Assembly: GCA_031553495.1 (NCBI GenBank)
Contig: JAVBLN010000004.1
Location: forward strand, 62,001-126,000
Source of the DNA: Pinibacter sp031553495
Lineage (GTDB): Bacteria; Bacteroidota; Bacteroidia; Chitinophagales; Chitinophagaceae
Direction: 5' to 3'
Length of the DNA: 64,000 nt
How positions within the stretch are numbered: the stretch's first letter is position 1; each line of letters begins with the position of its first letter. The position numbers and the translations under genes were made by a program. This document shows, in pieces, positions 42,092 through 51,872 of the stretch. Under the pieces are notes generated by a model. The model had not been told where the DNA came from, ran no database searches, and saw only the letters and a program-made list of their open reading frames with translations.

Positions 42092-42403
42092 TTCTATTCG
42101 GCGTTTATTTTTAGTGAAGTAAATCGCACAAAGATTATACCACGAAACTAAGATTTTCTTGCTTTTAAGTGAGGGCAAAAAAGTAACAATATCCCTTAAT
42201 CACCGGTTGGTGTATGAATTGGGTAGTTTGAAAATTATATACATTCCATATCTCCCGTGCTCAAAATGACGGGCGGGAACGCTTTCTATAATTGACTTTT
42301 ATTCTCCAAAAGCTTTTTAATTTTTGTAGAAAATGCAGGCAACTGTATAATAATCCATCTCATCCGTCACTTTGAGCACAAGCTATGAGAATTGAGAATT
42401 GAG

Positions 42404-42443
42404 AGTGCTTTATACACTGATTGCAAGCAAAAACAAAAGCACT
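42404..42443 (-). repeat. Hairpin module S, reverse
   Basis: AGTGCTTTATACACTGATTG ... AAAAGCACT. Confidence 0.7.
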
Positions 42444-42472
42444 CATAACCCATAACTCAAAACTCATTACCC

Positions 42473-42540
42473 GCCGAATAGCATTCCTACCGTACAAGTG
42501 AGTGACACAACCGAAGCTTAATCAGGGCGCTGCAGCCGGT
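42473..42540 (-). repeat. R1 repeat, reverse
   Basis: GCCGAATAGCATTCCTACCG start, AAGTGAGTGACACAACCGAA core, CAGCCGGT end; the second half is partly changed. Confidence 0.75.
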
Positions 42541-42781
42541 TCCATAAATAAAAATTTCAAAATTTCAGCATCTTCGCATCAGCAAAAAACCTGACGTTTT
42601 TACTCATTTTTCGGTATGGCACTATAGTTGACAAATACTGATGGCCTAAAAATTAGTTTTTTTAGAAAAGGCGGTGTTACTTTGTCTCCCCCCTTTCTTT
42701 CGAAAAATTTTTTGGGGGAAGCCGAGACCCATATATAACAATTAGCGCTTTTTAGGCTGATTATAAATGAATTAATACATA

Positions 42782-45187
42782 ATGAATCAAACGAATTTTT
42801 TCTTTAGGCCCGAGGATGACATGGATTTTATGCCCATTATACCCTTAAATGAAAATGAAGCGGATGACGGGATGGAGCTAATTATTCCGGAGGAACTGCC
42901 TTTATTACCGCTTCGCAATACCGTGCTGTTTCCAAGCGTGGTGTTGCCAATTACCGTAGGTAGAGACAAGAGTATAAAAGCTGTAAATGACGCATATAAG
43001 GGTGATAAACTGATAGGTGTCATCGCTCAAAAAGACAGTTCTGTGGAGGATCCGACAGTGAATGACCTGGAAGATACCGGAACAATCGCCAAAATTATCA
43101 AACTTATTAAAATGCCCGATGGCGGCACTACCGTTATCATACAGGGTAAAAAACGCTTTAAAACAGATTTCATTACTTCGGAAGACCCCTATTTTAAAGC
43201 TACCTTCAGCTTGTTGGAAGAAGAGCCCGCACCAACCGACCAGGATTTTGAAGCTTACGTGGCTAATATCAAGGAATTGTCGGCGCAAATTATTCAGCTT
43301 TCTCCCAATATGCCTTCGGAAGCGGCTATCATTTTAAAAAATATTGAAAACCCTTCTTTTCTTATTCATTTTGTTTCAAGCAATATGAATATGGAATTGT
43401 CTGATAAACAAAAGCTCCTTGTAATGAACCAACTGCGTTCAAGAGCGGATTTGCTGATGCAAATACTTCAAAAAGAATTGCAGTTTGCAGAGCTTAAAAA
43501 TAAGGTGACCAACAAAACACGCAATGAGCTTGACAAGCAACAAAGGGAGTATTTTCTTCAACAGCAACTGAAAAGCATTAAGGATGAGCTGGGTGGAGAT
43601 GCCAACGAAAGAGAGGTGAAAGAAATGCAGAAGAAAGCCGAAACAAAAAAATGGCCTGACGCTGCTAAGGAAATGTTCAAAAAAGGAACAGAAAAGCTGG
43701 AAAGAATGCATCCATCCACACCGGATTATTCCATAGTATACAATCACCTCGATCTAATGCTTGATCTTCCCTGGCAAGAGTATACCGAAGACTCCTACGA
43801 CCTGATAAAAGCAAAAAAAATATTAGATGACGACCATTTTGGCATGGCCAAAATAAAAGAGCGCATCCTGGAATACCTGGCCGTTTTAAAATTGAAGGGT
43901 GATATGAAAAGCCCTATCCTGTGTTTTGCCGGCCCTCCCGGTATAGGCAAAACTTCGCTCGGTAAAAGCATTGCTCATGCCGTAAACAGAAAATATGTAC
44001 GATTAAGTTTAGGTGGCCTTCATGACGAAAGCGAAATTCGTGGACACAGGAAAACATATATTGGCGCTATGCCGGGACGTATTTTACAGTCCATAAGAAA
44101 AATAAAATCTTCCAACCCGGTGATTATACTCGATGAAATTGATAAAATAGGAAGTGATTTCCGCGGCGATCCTTCATCCGCGCTGCTGGAAGTATTGGAT
44201 CCGGAGCAAAACCATACTTTTTACGATAATTACCTTGAGCTCGAATACGATCTCAGCAAAGTATTGTTTATAGCCACTGCAAATAATATCGCCAATATTC
44301 AGCCGGCTTTGCGCGACCGGCTTGAAATTATAGACTTAAATGGTTATGCGGTGGAAGAAAAAGTGGAAATAGCTAAACGCCATTTGCTACCCAAGCAAAA
44401 AGAAGCGCATGGCCTGAAAAATGTGAACTTAAAAATAAACGACAAAGTTCTGCAACAGATTATTGAAGATTATACACGCGAAAGCGGCGTTCGTGAGCTG
44501 GACAGGCAACTGGCCGGTATAATGCGGTCGATAGCCAAAGAATATGCTGTTGCAGGCAAAGTAGATTCTTCCGTTTCGGGAAACACGATTGAAAAAATAT
44601 TGGGGAAACCGCGCTACACAAATGAAATTTATAAAGCTGCCAATATGCCCGGCGTGGCTGTTGGTTTGGCATGGACATATGTAGGCGGCGATATTTTATT
44701 TATAGAAACCAGCCTTAGCGATGATGGCAAAGGCGAGCTGAGATTAACCGGCAACCTGGGCAACGTAATGAAAGAAAGCGCCTCCACAGCGCTTACTTAC
44801 CTGCAGTCCAATGCGAAAAAGGCAGGTATAAAACCACAGGATTTCAACAAAAAGAATATTCACATTCACGTGCCGGAAGGCGCTGTACCTAAAGACGGTC
44901 CAAGTGCAGGTATTACAATGATGACGGCACTCGCGTCGGCTTTTACAGGCCGCAAGGTGAAACCTTATCTCGCAATGACCGGTGAAATTACCCTTCGCGG
45001 GCAGGTGTTGCCGGTAGGTGGTATAAAGGAAAAAGTTTTAGCCGCAAAAAGAGCCGGCCTAAAAGAAATTATCATGTGCTGGCAAAATGAAAAAGACGTA
45101 CAGGATATTGATTCTTCATTTATCAAAGGCCTGAAATTTCACTATGTAAAAACTATGCAACAGGTAATTGATATAGCCTTGGCATAA
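42782..45187 (+). CDS. lon: ATP-dependent protease Lon
   Basis: 801 residues, full-length LonA. N-terminal substrate-binding domain from LPLLPLRNTVLFPSVVLPI, a coiled linker (REYFLQQQLKSIKDELG), AAA+ module with Walker A GPPGIGKTS (384-392) and ILDEIDKIG Walker B, and the C-terminal protease domain with the Ser708-Lys751 dyad (KDGPSAGI; GGIKEKVLAA). Degrades misfolded and regulatory proteins. The acidic first 35 residues are an N-terminal extension usual in Bacteroidota. Followed by a strong terminator. Confidence 0.98.
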   Translation: MNQTNFFFRPEDDMDFMPIIPLNENEADDGMELIIPEELPLLPLRNTVLFPSVVLPITVGRDKSIKAVNDAYKGDKLIGVIAQKDSSVEDPTVNDLEDTGTIAKIIKLIKMPDGGTTVIIQGKKRFKTDFITSEDPYFKATFSLLEEEPAPTDQDFEAYVANIKELSAQIIQLSPNMPSEAAIILKNIENPSFLIHFVSSNMNMELSDKQKLLVMNQLRSRADLLMQILQKELQFAELKNKVTNKTRNELDKQQREYFLQQQLKSIKDELGGDANEREVKEMQKKAETKKWPDAAKEMFKKGTEKLERMHPSTPDYSIVYNHLDLMLDLPWQEYTEDSYDLIKAKKILDDDHFGMAKIKERILEYLAVLKLKGDMKSPILCFAGPPGIGKTSLGKSIAHAVNRKYVRLSLGGLHDESEIRGHRKTYIGAMPGRILQSIRKIKSSNPVIILDEIDKIGSDFRGDPSSALLEVLDPEQNHTFYDNYLELEYDLSKVLFIATANNIANIQPALRDRLEIIDLNGYAVEEKVEIAKRHLLPKQKEAHGLKNVNLKINDKVLQQIIEDYTRESGVRELDRQLAGIMRSIAKEYAVAGKVDSSVSGNTIEKILGKPRYTNEIYKAANMPGVAVGLAWTYVGGDILFIETSLSDDGKGELRLTGNLGNVMKESASTALTYLQSNAKKAGIKPQDFNKKNIHIHVPEGAVPKDGPSAGITMMTALASAFTGRKVKPYLAMTGEITLRGQVLPVGGIKEKVLAAKRAGLKEIIMCWQNEKDVQDIDSSFIKGLKFHYVKTMQQVIDIALA

Positions 45188-45299
45188 TATTTTTAATAAC
45201 CGGATTGTATTAAAAAATAAGTATTTGAACCTTTTTTAATGCACGTTGTTAAAAATATTGTAGAATTTTTTCATGTTGGTTGTTTTAAGGGTTAAAGAG

Positions 45300-45326
45300 A
45301 TCCCCCGTTTTCACGGGGGATTTTTC
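45300..45326 (+). terminator. Terminator of lon
   Basis: ATCCCCCGT, loop TTTC, ACGGGGGAT, then TTTTC; 113 bp after the stop codon. Confidence 0.9.
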
Positions 45327-45958
45327 TATTTACAAGAATGTTAAAAATTGAATGCACTGAATGATCAGGAGGCGCATATATACCGGGCAGGATTATATTC
45401 TGTAGTGTTTTTTTGGGGGAACCGGCGATAGTGCTACTATTAAGCATCGTTGTGTCACTCACTTGTGCGGTAGGAATGCTATTCAGCGGAGGCAGGTTGC
45501 AAGTTGCCAGTTCAATAATTGCCTGAATTAGAATTTATCAGATTATAGGATTGTTGGATGTTTTCCTGGCCAATCTAAACTCTCTCATCTATAAGTTAAT
45601 AAACAGCATTTTCTACTGACCTAATTTGGACAAGTCAAGAGCATAGTTTTTTATTATGCAACGTTTTATATTTACCTCTTGTCAGCACAATAAAAAACAT
45701 TTTTTTGCTATAAAACCTTTTTAAGTATATTACAATTACTCCACTTAGTTACTACTGCGACAAAATACTACTACTTTATTTTCTATTCTTTATTCACCTA
45801 AAAACTACTATTATGAATGACGCTACTCCAATATTTTCATTTCAGCTCTTTCGTTAATCTTAAGAGGAGCTACCATTAAACTACAATCTTTATTCCGCAA
45901 TCTTTGCATTATTTCTTAAAACCAAATGATAATGTGATTTCATCTTTAAAGCAAGCAA
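45327..45958. other. Gap between lon and OMP gene
   Basis: About 630 bp; R1 forward at 45421-45487, then AT-rich DNA. An AATCTTTG box near 45899 could be the promoter of the following gene. No gene of credible length. Confidence 0.5.
45421..45487 (+). repeat. R1 repeat, forward
   Basis: Full copy with GATAGTGCTACTAT and TTGTGCGGTAGGAATGC variants. Confidence 0.85.
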
Positions 45959-46723
45959 ATGAAAAAAACTATGCATTCAATGTTGTCTCTTAAATATTGT
46001 AAGCCGAAATCAATTCTTGTAAAGAAAAAAACATTATTCTTACTTTCTTTCTGTTTGATTGTTAGCGCTTCTGTATTTGCACAAACTGCACCAAAAAAGG
46101 GTTGTATTGGCATTTCAGTTCCTGCTATTTTAAGCAATTCAGAAGCCTTTTATTATGAACTAGGATCTGCTAAACATTCAACAGGAACAGCAATTAGTTA
46201 TGGGCTAAACATCAATTATACTCAACCTTTTCTTAAGAATTTTTATGCTAGAGTAGCTGCCGGCTATTTCAGGCAAACGTTCAAACTTACACGTCCATTT
46301 GAGTATCACACATCTGATGGAACTAAACCGCTTTATCATACAAAAAAATACAGTTATGATAACATATATTCAGCAATTGCTGTTGGATATAAAAGACTAC
46401 TCAATAAACAGTACTCAATAAATGCCGATATTAGTTACAATCATTTGAATTCATTCCATCAGAAATATTTCGCGTTAGAAAACAACAGCTCCCAAGAAAA
46501 CAAAGATTCGTTTTCGCCCGGGCATTTTATGGCACTTAATATAGGTTCAGAAAGAGTACTAGGTAATAAATTATCGGTGGGCTTTAATATCTGCATGCCT
46601 TTTTATACAAAATGGAACAATGATGAAACCTTTTATGAATATGAATATTCAGAGAGTAGCCAACAGATTGCTAAACAGAAATTTGCATTTGGTGTAGGAG
46701 TGGCTTGTTTTTATCACCTATAA
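45959..46723 (+). CDS. Probable outer membrane beta-barrel protein
   Basis: 254 residues. Basic N-terminus, hydrophobic stretch LFLLSFCLIVSASVFAQ (signal peptide, cleavage ~41). The mature part shows alternating aromatic/polar strands such as FYARVAAGYFRQTFKL, YSAIAVGYKRLLNKQYSINADISY and SVGFNICMPFY, and ends AFGVGVACFYHL with an aromatic C-terminal strand. Fits an outer membrane barrel of unknown function. The start could also be at the second Met (codon 5 or 8). Confidence 0.7.
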   Translation: MKKTMHSMLSLKYCKPKSILVKKKTLFLLSFCLIVSASVFAQTAPKKGCIGISVPAILSNSEAFYYELGSAKHSTGTAISYGLNINYTQPFLKNFYARVAAGYFRQTFKLTRPFEYHTSDGTKPLYHTKKYSYDNIYSAIAVGYKRLLNKQYSINADISYNHLNSFHQKYFALENNSSQENKDSFSPGHFMALNIGSERVLGNKLSVGFNICMPFYTKWNNDETFYEYEYSESSQQIAKQKFAFGVGVACFYHL

Positions 46724-46893
46724 AACAACTTATATATAAAAAAATCCAAGTATTAATTTTGACAATGATGCTTATTACGCTTTCAATTGAAAGCATCGCT
46801 CAAATTAAAACCAATTTTAATAACCCGAAACGCTTCGGAAATGAAGGTGGGTTTACAAAAAATATAAGACTTTGGTTGATTTTGAAGTTCTGA
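46705..46893 (+). pseudogene. Signal-peptide-bearing fragment cut off by repeat
   Basis: 62-codon frame overlapping the previous stop by 19 bp. It contains KIQVLILTMMLITLSIESIAQ, a convincing signal peptide, and ~25 residues of mature sequence (KTNFNNPKRFGNEGGF). The frame ends right where the repeat word CATCTCATCCGTCATTTCGA begins (46895). Likely the 5' remnant of a secreted-protein gene whose remainder was replaced by the element. Confidence 0.4.
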
Positions 46894-47000
46894 CACCATC
46901 TCATCCGTCATTTCGAGCACTGGAATTTGATGTTTCATAAAATGAAATATTGCAACTTATTATAAACCAACCCGTGCGAGAAATCCCGGCAGTAACTGAA

Positions 47001-47041
47001 ACCTTGAATGTTGCTAAAAGTAACAGTATAGTACTGCAATG
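47001..47041 (-). repeat. Module H, half copy, reverse
   Basis: Only the GTTGCTAAAAGTAAC hairpin plus AGTATAGTACTGCAA remains. Confidence 0.6.
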
Positions 47042-47050
47042 AAAGTTGAA

Positions 47051-47090
47051 AGTGCTGTATGCATATATTGCAAGCCAAAACAAACGCACT
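47051..47090 (-). repeat. Hairpin module S, reverse
   Basis: AGTGCTGTATGCATATATTG then GCCAAAACAAACGCACT. Confidence 0.6.
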
Positions 47091-47120
47091 CATAACTCAC
47101 AGCTCATAACTCATAACTTG

Positions 47121-47189
47121 TTGAATAGCATTCCTGCCGTACAAGTGAGTGACACAACCGAAGCTTAATAGTAGCACTACTGTTGGTCC
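47121..47189 (-). repeat. R1 repeat, reverse
   Basis: TTGAATAGCATTCCTGCCG start, AAGTGAGTGACACAACCGAA core, TAATAGTAGCACTACTGTTG end. Confidence 0.8.
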
Positions 47190-47289
47190 CAAAAAGAGAT
47201 CAGAAATCGGACTGAGGTGTCATTCTCATACTTTTCTTATTTTCGGGCCGGTTTTTGCTTATTAAATATTGTTTTTTAATCATAGCAAC

Positions 47290-49740
47290 ATGAAAAAATC
47301 GGTTCGTATTTTCTGGAAAATAGTACTGTGGGGAGTTGCCTTACTAGTGTTGGTTTTCCTGCTTATAAATTTTGGAGTTTTTGGAAAACTGCCATCCCTT
47401 GCTCAACTGGAGAACCCTACCATTATGCAGGCTTCGGAAGTATATGCTGCAGATGGCACTTTAATGGGTAAGTATTACCGCGAAAAAGGAAATAGAAGTA
47501 ATGTAAAATACCGCGATATTTCAAAACACGTAATCGACGCGTTGGTGGCCACAGAAGATGAGCGTTTTTATACTCATTCCGGCATTGACGGCAAATCTAT
47601 TATGCGTGCGGTATTTACTGCCGGCACCGGTGGCGGTGGTAGTACCATCACCCAACAGCTAGCCAAAAACATGCTTGACCAAGGGTCGAAAAACATTTTT
47701 ACCCGTATACTGGAAAAGGTAAAAGAATGGATTATAGCGGTAAAACTTGAAAGAAATTTTACAAAAGAAGAAATCCTTACTCTTTACCTGAACACGGTTC
47801 CTTTTGGTGATAATACTTTTGGAATTCGCAATGCTTCTCTCACATTTTTTCAAAAAGAACCGGACAGGCTTGGCGTGGATGAGGCTGCCGTGTTGGTGGG
47901 TATGCTTAAGGGAAATACCCTGTACAACCCCCGAAAAAACCCAAAAGCTGCAATGGACAGGCGCAACACGGTTATAGACCAAATGGTTAAAAACAATAAG
48001 ATCTCTGGCGCTGAAGCTACTAAAATAAAGCTGAAACCAATTGACCTGAGCCATTATAAAAAAGTGGATGAAAACACCGGCCTTGCGCCCTATTTTCGTG
48101 ATGTACTGCGTGACGACTTAAAGAAATGGTGCAAAGACCACAAAAATCCAACAACCGGCGAGCCATATGATTTGTTTGAAGACGGTTTACGCATTTACAC
48201 CACCATCAACCCGCGTATGCAGCTTTATGCCGAAGAAGCTGTAGCTCAAAAAATGCCTGCACTACAAAAAGTATTGAGTGCGCAAAATAGTCTTAAAACC
48301 GGGAAAGTGTGGGAAAACCATGAAAATGTGTTGAATGCAGCCATGAAAGCAAGCGACCGCTGGAAAAACGGAAAGGAAGACGGCTTTACCGATGAAGAAT
48401 TAAAAGCATCCTTTTCTAAACCCGTGCAAATGAAAGTGTTTGCATGGAACAGCAACAGGCAAAAAGATACGGTAATGACACCTATGGATTCTATTAAATA
48501 CCACAGGCAAATGCTGCAAACTTCTTTTATGGTAATGGATCCGGTAACCGGTGAAGTAAAAGCCTGGGTGGGCGGTATTGATTTTAAAACCTACAAATTC
48601 GATCACGTAAATATTAATACCAAACGCCAGGTGGGCTCTACCATAAAACCATTGTTATACTGCGACGCGTTGGAAGAAGCAGGTTTTACTCCTGAAACAC
48701 CATGCGAAAACAGTCCACAGATATTTCCCGGTTATGGAATGGTTCCCGCAAAAGGCAGATGTGGTGGCGGCATGGTTACAATGGCCAATGCATTGACACA
48801 CTCGCTTAACTGTGCCAGTGCCTATATCATGAAGCAGGTAACACCTGCACGTTTTGTAGAGTTTTTGAAAAATGTAAATATTCAGACCAAAGTAGATCCG
48901 TTCCCATCCATTGCTTTAGGATCCTGCGATCTGTCTATGTACGAAATGTTATGGGCGTATACAATGTTTCCCAACAGGGGCTTTAGTACCAAACCAATTT
49001 ATATTACCCGCATAGAAGATAAAAATGGAAATGTGTTGGAAAGCTTCCAAACAAATGTGAAGCAGGTGATTAGTGAAGGAGCAGCTTATAATATGTGCCG
49101 TATGATGCAGGGACCGGTTGACTTTGGTACAGCCGCGGGCCTGCGTAGCAGATTGGGTGCGGCTGAAATGGGTGGCAAAACCGGTACTACAAACGATAAC
49201 AGCGATGCGTGGTTTATGGGGTACACGCCGCAGTTGGTTGCCGGCACCTGGGTGGGTTGCGACGACAGATTTATTCGCCTCGAAGGAGGTTTGGGATACG
49301 GAGGCAGGGCAAGTATGCCTATCTGGGAATATTTCTTTAGAAAAGTGTACGAAGATAAAACGCTGGGTATAGACAGGCAGGCTAAGTTTTTACAGCCGGA
49401 ATCGATGCGCAACGAAACATTGTATGACTACATGAATATTATAGATCATACTCCACCACCTGGTGCCGAAGGAGATGACCAGGGCAATGGTAACGCATAC
49501 GAATACCTGCATTTGGATACCAGCAGCACAAATGTACCTGTTGAATCAAAATTAGATCCGGATGAACAGAAAGTGCTTAAAGAAGCTAATTCTTCTCAAA
49601 AAGATAAGAAAACCACTCCGCCAAAACCTGCCGCAACAGAACCACAACAGGATGGTGAAAAAAAGAAAGGCGGATTCCTGAGACGAATTTTTGGCGGTGG
49701 TAAAAAAGATAAGACAGAAACACGCAAGAATGATTATTAG
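47290..49740 (+). CDS. Class A penicillin-binding protein (PBP1A-like)
   Basis: 816 residues. One N-terminal membrane anchor (~9-29). Glycosyltransferase domain with ATEDERFYTHSGID and GGGSTITQQLAKN. Transpeptidase domain with Ser450-x-x-Lys453 (GSTIK), SLNCAS and Lys630-Thr-Gly (KTGTT). It polymerises and cross-links peptidoglycan in the periplasm. The Lys/Gly-rich C-terminal tail (~755-816, GGFLRRIFGGGKKDK) is low complexity, as often seen in Bacteroidota. The ATG at 47290 fits the anchor better than 47269. Confidence 0.97.
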   Translation: MKKSVRIFWKIVLWGVALLVLVFLLINFGVFGKLPSLAQLENPTIMQASEVYAADGTLMGKYYREKGNRSNVKYRDISKHVIDALVATEDERFYTHSGIDGKSIMRAVFTAGTGGGGSTITQQLAKNMLDQGSKNIFTRILEKVKEWIIAVKLERNFTKEEILTLYLNTVPFGDNTFGIRNASLTFFQKEPDRLGVDEAAVLVGMLKGNTLYNPRKNPKAAMDRRNTVIDQMVKNNKISGAEATKIKLKPIDLSHYKKVDENTGLAPYFRDVLRDDLKKWCKDHKNPTTGEPYDLFEDGLRIYTTINPRMQLYAEEAVAQKMPALQKVLSAQNSLKTGKVWENHENVLNAAMKASDRWKNGKEDGFTDEELKASFSKPVQMKVFAWNSNRQKDTVMTPMDSIKYHRQMLQTSFMVMDPVTGEVKAWVGGIDFKTYKFDHVNINTKRQVGSTIKPLLYCDALEEAGFTPETPCENSPQIFPGYGMVPAKGRCGGGMVTMANALTHSLNCASAYIMKQVTPARFVEFLKNVNIQTKVDPFPSIALGSCDLSMYEMLWAYTMFPNRGFSTKPIYITRIEDKNGNVLESFQTNVKQVISEGAAYNMCRMMQGPVDFGTAAGLRSRLGAAEMGGKTGTTNDNSDAWFMGYTPQLVAGTWVGCDDRFIRLEGGLGYGGRASMPIWEYFFRKVYEDKTLGIDRQAKFLQPESMRNETLYDYMNIIDHTPPPGAEGDDQGNGNAYEYLHLDTSSTNVPVESKLDPDEQKVLKEANSSQKDKKTTPPKPAATEPQQDGEKKKGGFLRRIFGGGKKDKTETRKNDY

Positions 49741-49779
49741 GTTAGAGGTTAGTTGGCAGTTGGCAGTTGCCAACTAACC
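49740..49779. repeat. Hairpin between convergent PBP and LuxE-like genes
   Basis: GGTTAGTTGGCA pairs with TGCCAACTAACC around GTTGGCAGT. It serves the convergent gap and could act as a two-way terminator, though no T run follows. Confidence 0.5.
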
Positions 49780-50793
49780 TCAAATCACCATCAAACTACA
49801 GCCACGTATATCCGTATTATCAAGTCTTCCGAGTACACTAAAGCTGCCGTTTGGAAATAATTTGCCAACATCTTCGGTAGCTATGAACGGACAGGAATAT
49901 AAATTAGCGAGATCAATCACATTAATAGCACCATTAATGCTTTTTAAGTTGTTGCATTCATGCACAGCAAGCGGATCATCTTCCTCACGAATTAAAATTT
50001 TCATCCAGGGTGGCGTTGAAAAAATTCCATCTCCTTGCGAATAAGCCTGAGATAATAATTCTGTCATACCATATTCCGAATGCACTTTATTTACTCCCAG
50101 CCTTTCCTGCAAAAAAGTATGCACCTGCTCTCTTGTCCATTCTTCACGACGGCCTTTCATACCGCCGGTTTCCATAACTGTGGTATATTTCAGTTGCAAA
50201 GAATATTTTTCAGCAAAATCCAGCAAAGCAAACGTTACCCCTATCAGCAATGTTTTTTGTTTTTTGCTTTCAAGTTGTAGTAAAACATTATAAAGTTTTT
50301 CATGATTGTATAAATAGAATCCGCTCTGCTCATGTCCGCTTTGCTTTATCAATTCATCTGCCATCATCACCAGCGAAGAAGTTGAGCGTTCAAGATACGA
50401 AGGCAATAATCCTATAATACACCACTCATTAGCCGGTCCGTAAAACAATTCAAAACCTCTCACAAAACTTTCCCGGTATAGCGAAAGGCACTTGATAAAA
50501 TGCCTGCTGTTTACCGATCCTGTAGTTCCGCTGCTTTCAAAAACATATTCAGGTATAAATGACGTAGCGGCAACTATATGCGATTTAAAGAAACTGATTG
50601 GCAAAAAAGGAATATCTTTTATAACACGCACATTATCAGGGCTAATTTTTAATGCGTTTATAAATTGCTTATACACCGGATTGTTGTAATATTGAAAATG
50701 AAAAACCTGCAGGGCTATTTCATCAAATGCGGTAGAAGCATTGTTAAATATTCGATTAATCACATCTGCCGTATTAGGAAATAATGCCTGCAT
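49780..50793 (-). CDS. LuxE/PaaK-like acyl-protein synthetase
   Basis: 337 residues of the adenylate-forming superfamily, LuxE branch. The P-loop-like motif SSGTTGS (87-93), METGGMKGRREEW, and HSEYGMTELLSQAY (about 238-251) are present. LuxE-type enzymes activate fatty acids as acyl-AMP; here no LuxC/LuxD partners or ACP gene adjoins it, so the physiological role is open. Common as an isolated gene in Bacteroidota. Divergent from a lipoprotein gene 32 bp away. Confidence 0.85.
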   Translation of the reverse strand: MQALFPNTADVINRIFNNASTAFDEIALQVFHFQYYNNPVYKQFINALKISPDNVRVIKDIPFLPISFFKSHIVAATSFIPEYVFESSGTTGSVNSRHFIKCLSLYRESFVRGFELFYGPANEWCIIGLLPSYLERSTSSLVMMADELIKQSGHEQSGFYLYNHEKLYNVLLQLESKKQKTLLIGVTFALLDFAEKYSLQLKYTTVMETGGMKGRREEWTREQVHTFLQERLGVNKVHSEYGMTELLSQAYSQGDGIFSTPPWMKILIREEDDPLAVHECNNLKSINGAINVIDLANLYSCPFIATEDVGKLFPNGSFSVLGRLDNTDIRGCSLMVI

Positions 50794-50825
50794 CGTTTAA
50801 ATTTGTCAATATCAGAATAAACATT

Positions 50826-51299
50826 ATGAAAATCAAAATAAGCGCAATAGCAATAATCAGTCTTGCGGTATTATTGGTTGCCTGCAGCAAAGATAGTTAT
50901 AACACAAAGCCTACATTGAAAATACTTTCGGTAAGCTCCGATTATATTTCTTTTGATGGCGAGGTTGTTATAAGCGTTCAAATGACGGATAAGCAAGGTG
51001 ATTTTCCGGGTGGCGTTTATACTTGTAAAGCCGTACGCCAAAATGAAAAACCTTTAGAAATGGGCCTTCCGGACTATCCAGTTGTCACAGACAGCCTTAT
51101 TCCCGATGCTAACGGAGGAGGTTTTAATTTTGATAGAGATTATCCCAAAGCTGTATTTGACAGAAGATTTACATATAGCGATTTACATCGCAGCGGCCAG
51201 GAAAATGACACTTTAAAAATATACTTTACACTGTGCGATCGTCGCGGAAACCAAAGCGATACTGTTTACACAAAAATAATTGTGGTGGAAAAAAGCTAA
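50826..51299 (+). CDS. Small lipoprotein of unknown function
   Basis: 157 residues from the ATG at 50826. Lipoprotein signal with lipobox LLVAC (cysteine ~20) followed by SKD. The mature part contains PTLKILSVSSDYISFDGEVVI and ends FTLCDRRGNQSDTVYTKIIV, an Ig-like beta sandwich of about 125 residues. The longer frame from 50784 would bury the signal peptide. Shares a short divergent promoter region with the LuxE-like gene. Confidence 0.8.
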   Translation: MKIKISAIAIISLAVLLVACSKDSYNTKPTLKILSVSSDYISFDGEVVISVQMTDKQGDFPGGVYTCKAVRQNEKPLEMGLPDYPVVTDSLIPDANGGGFNFDRDYPKAVFDRRFTYSDLHRSGQENDTLKIYFTLCDRRGNQSDTVYTKIIVVEKS

Positions 51300-51405
51300 T
51301 TATTTGTAAGTGTGACAGATCAAAAGGCAGCGGACAGTTGGCGGTAGCGAAAAGCGGCGCTTCTCACTCAAAACTCATTACTCATCACTCAAAACTTTTT
51401 TGAGG

Positions 51406-51472
51406 ACCGGCGGTAGTGCTACTATTAAGCATCGTTGTGTCACTCACTGGTACGGCAGTAATGCTATTCAAC
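51406..51472 (+). repeat. R1 repeat, forward
   Basis: Full copy, ACCGGCGGTAGTGCTACTAT start, ATGCTATTCAAC end. Confidence 0.85.
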
Positions 51473-51501
51473 AAGTTATGAGTAATGAGTTTTGAGTAAT
51501 G

Positions 51502-51541
51502 AGTGCTATTGTTTTTGCTTGCAATCAGTGATAAAAGCATT
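51502..51541 (+). repeat. Hairpin module S
   Basis: AGTGCTATTG, GCTTGCAATCAGTG, AAAAGCAT; one arm slightly decayed. Confidence 0.6.
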
Positions 51542-51572
51542 CTCAATTCTCCACTCTCAATTCTCAATTTAT

Positions 51573-51627
51573 TCACGCTCTGCAAGGCTTGCAGCCTTGC
51601 AGCACTATACTGTTGCTTTTAGCTACA
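51573..51627 (+). repeat. Double hairpin module H
   Basis: CAAGGCTTGCAGCCTTG and GTTGCTTTTAGCTAC joined by CAGCACTATACT. Confidence 0.8.
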
Positions 51628-51872
51628 CACCAAGATTCACATGAAACATCCGGGCGAGAAATCTCATCAAAGTCGCAGGTAGTAGGTTGCAAGTTACCGG
51701 TTGCCGGTGTTTCCGTTCAGGAAAGCACTACACAAATCAGAAGTCAGAAATTTGTAGTGCCGGCGCAGATATTAGAAACCTTTCGAAGAATGCAACTCAA
51801 CTATGGAACGTTCACTCATTTTTGAATTTTGACTTATTAATAAGTGCATCATTTAGTTCCTTGTTGTTTATT

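Larger units (their letters stand above)
42092..42781. other. Gap upstream of lon with reversed composite repeat
   Basis: 690 bp without a gene. A CATCTCATCCGTCACTTTGA word at ~42358, TTGAGAA heptads, module S reverse (42404-42443), ACTCATA heptads and R1 reverse (42473-42540) form the 5' half of the composite element in reverse. The last ~240 bp precede lon and show no clear promoter. Confidence 0.6.
46894..47289. other. Gap upstream of PBP gene with reversed composite repeat
   Basis: 396 bp: CGTCATTTCGAGC and GCGAGAAATC words, half of module H (47001-47041), module S reverse (47051-47090), heptads, R1 reverse (47121-47189). No gene. Confidence 0.6.

Noticed and set aside
45811..45855. 14-codon frame MNDATPIFSFQLFR
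   Set aside because: Could be a leader peptide before the OMP gene, but there is no hairpin or codon bias to support it, and short frames are expected by chance.
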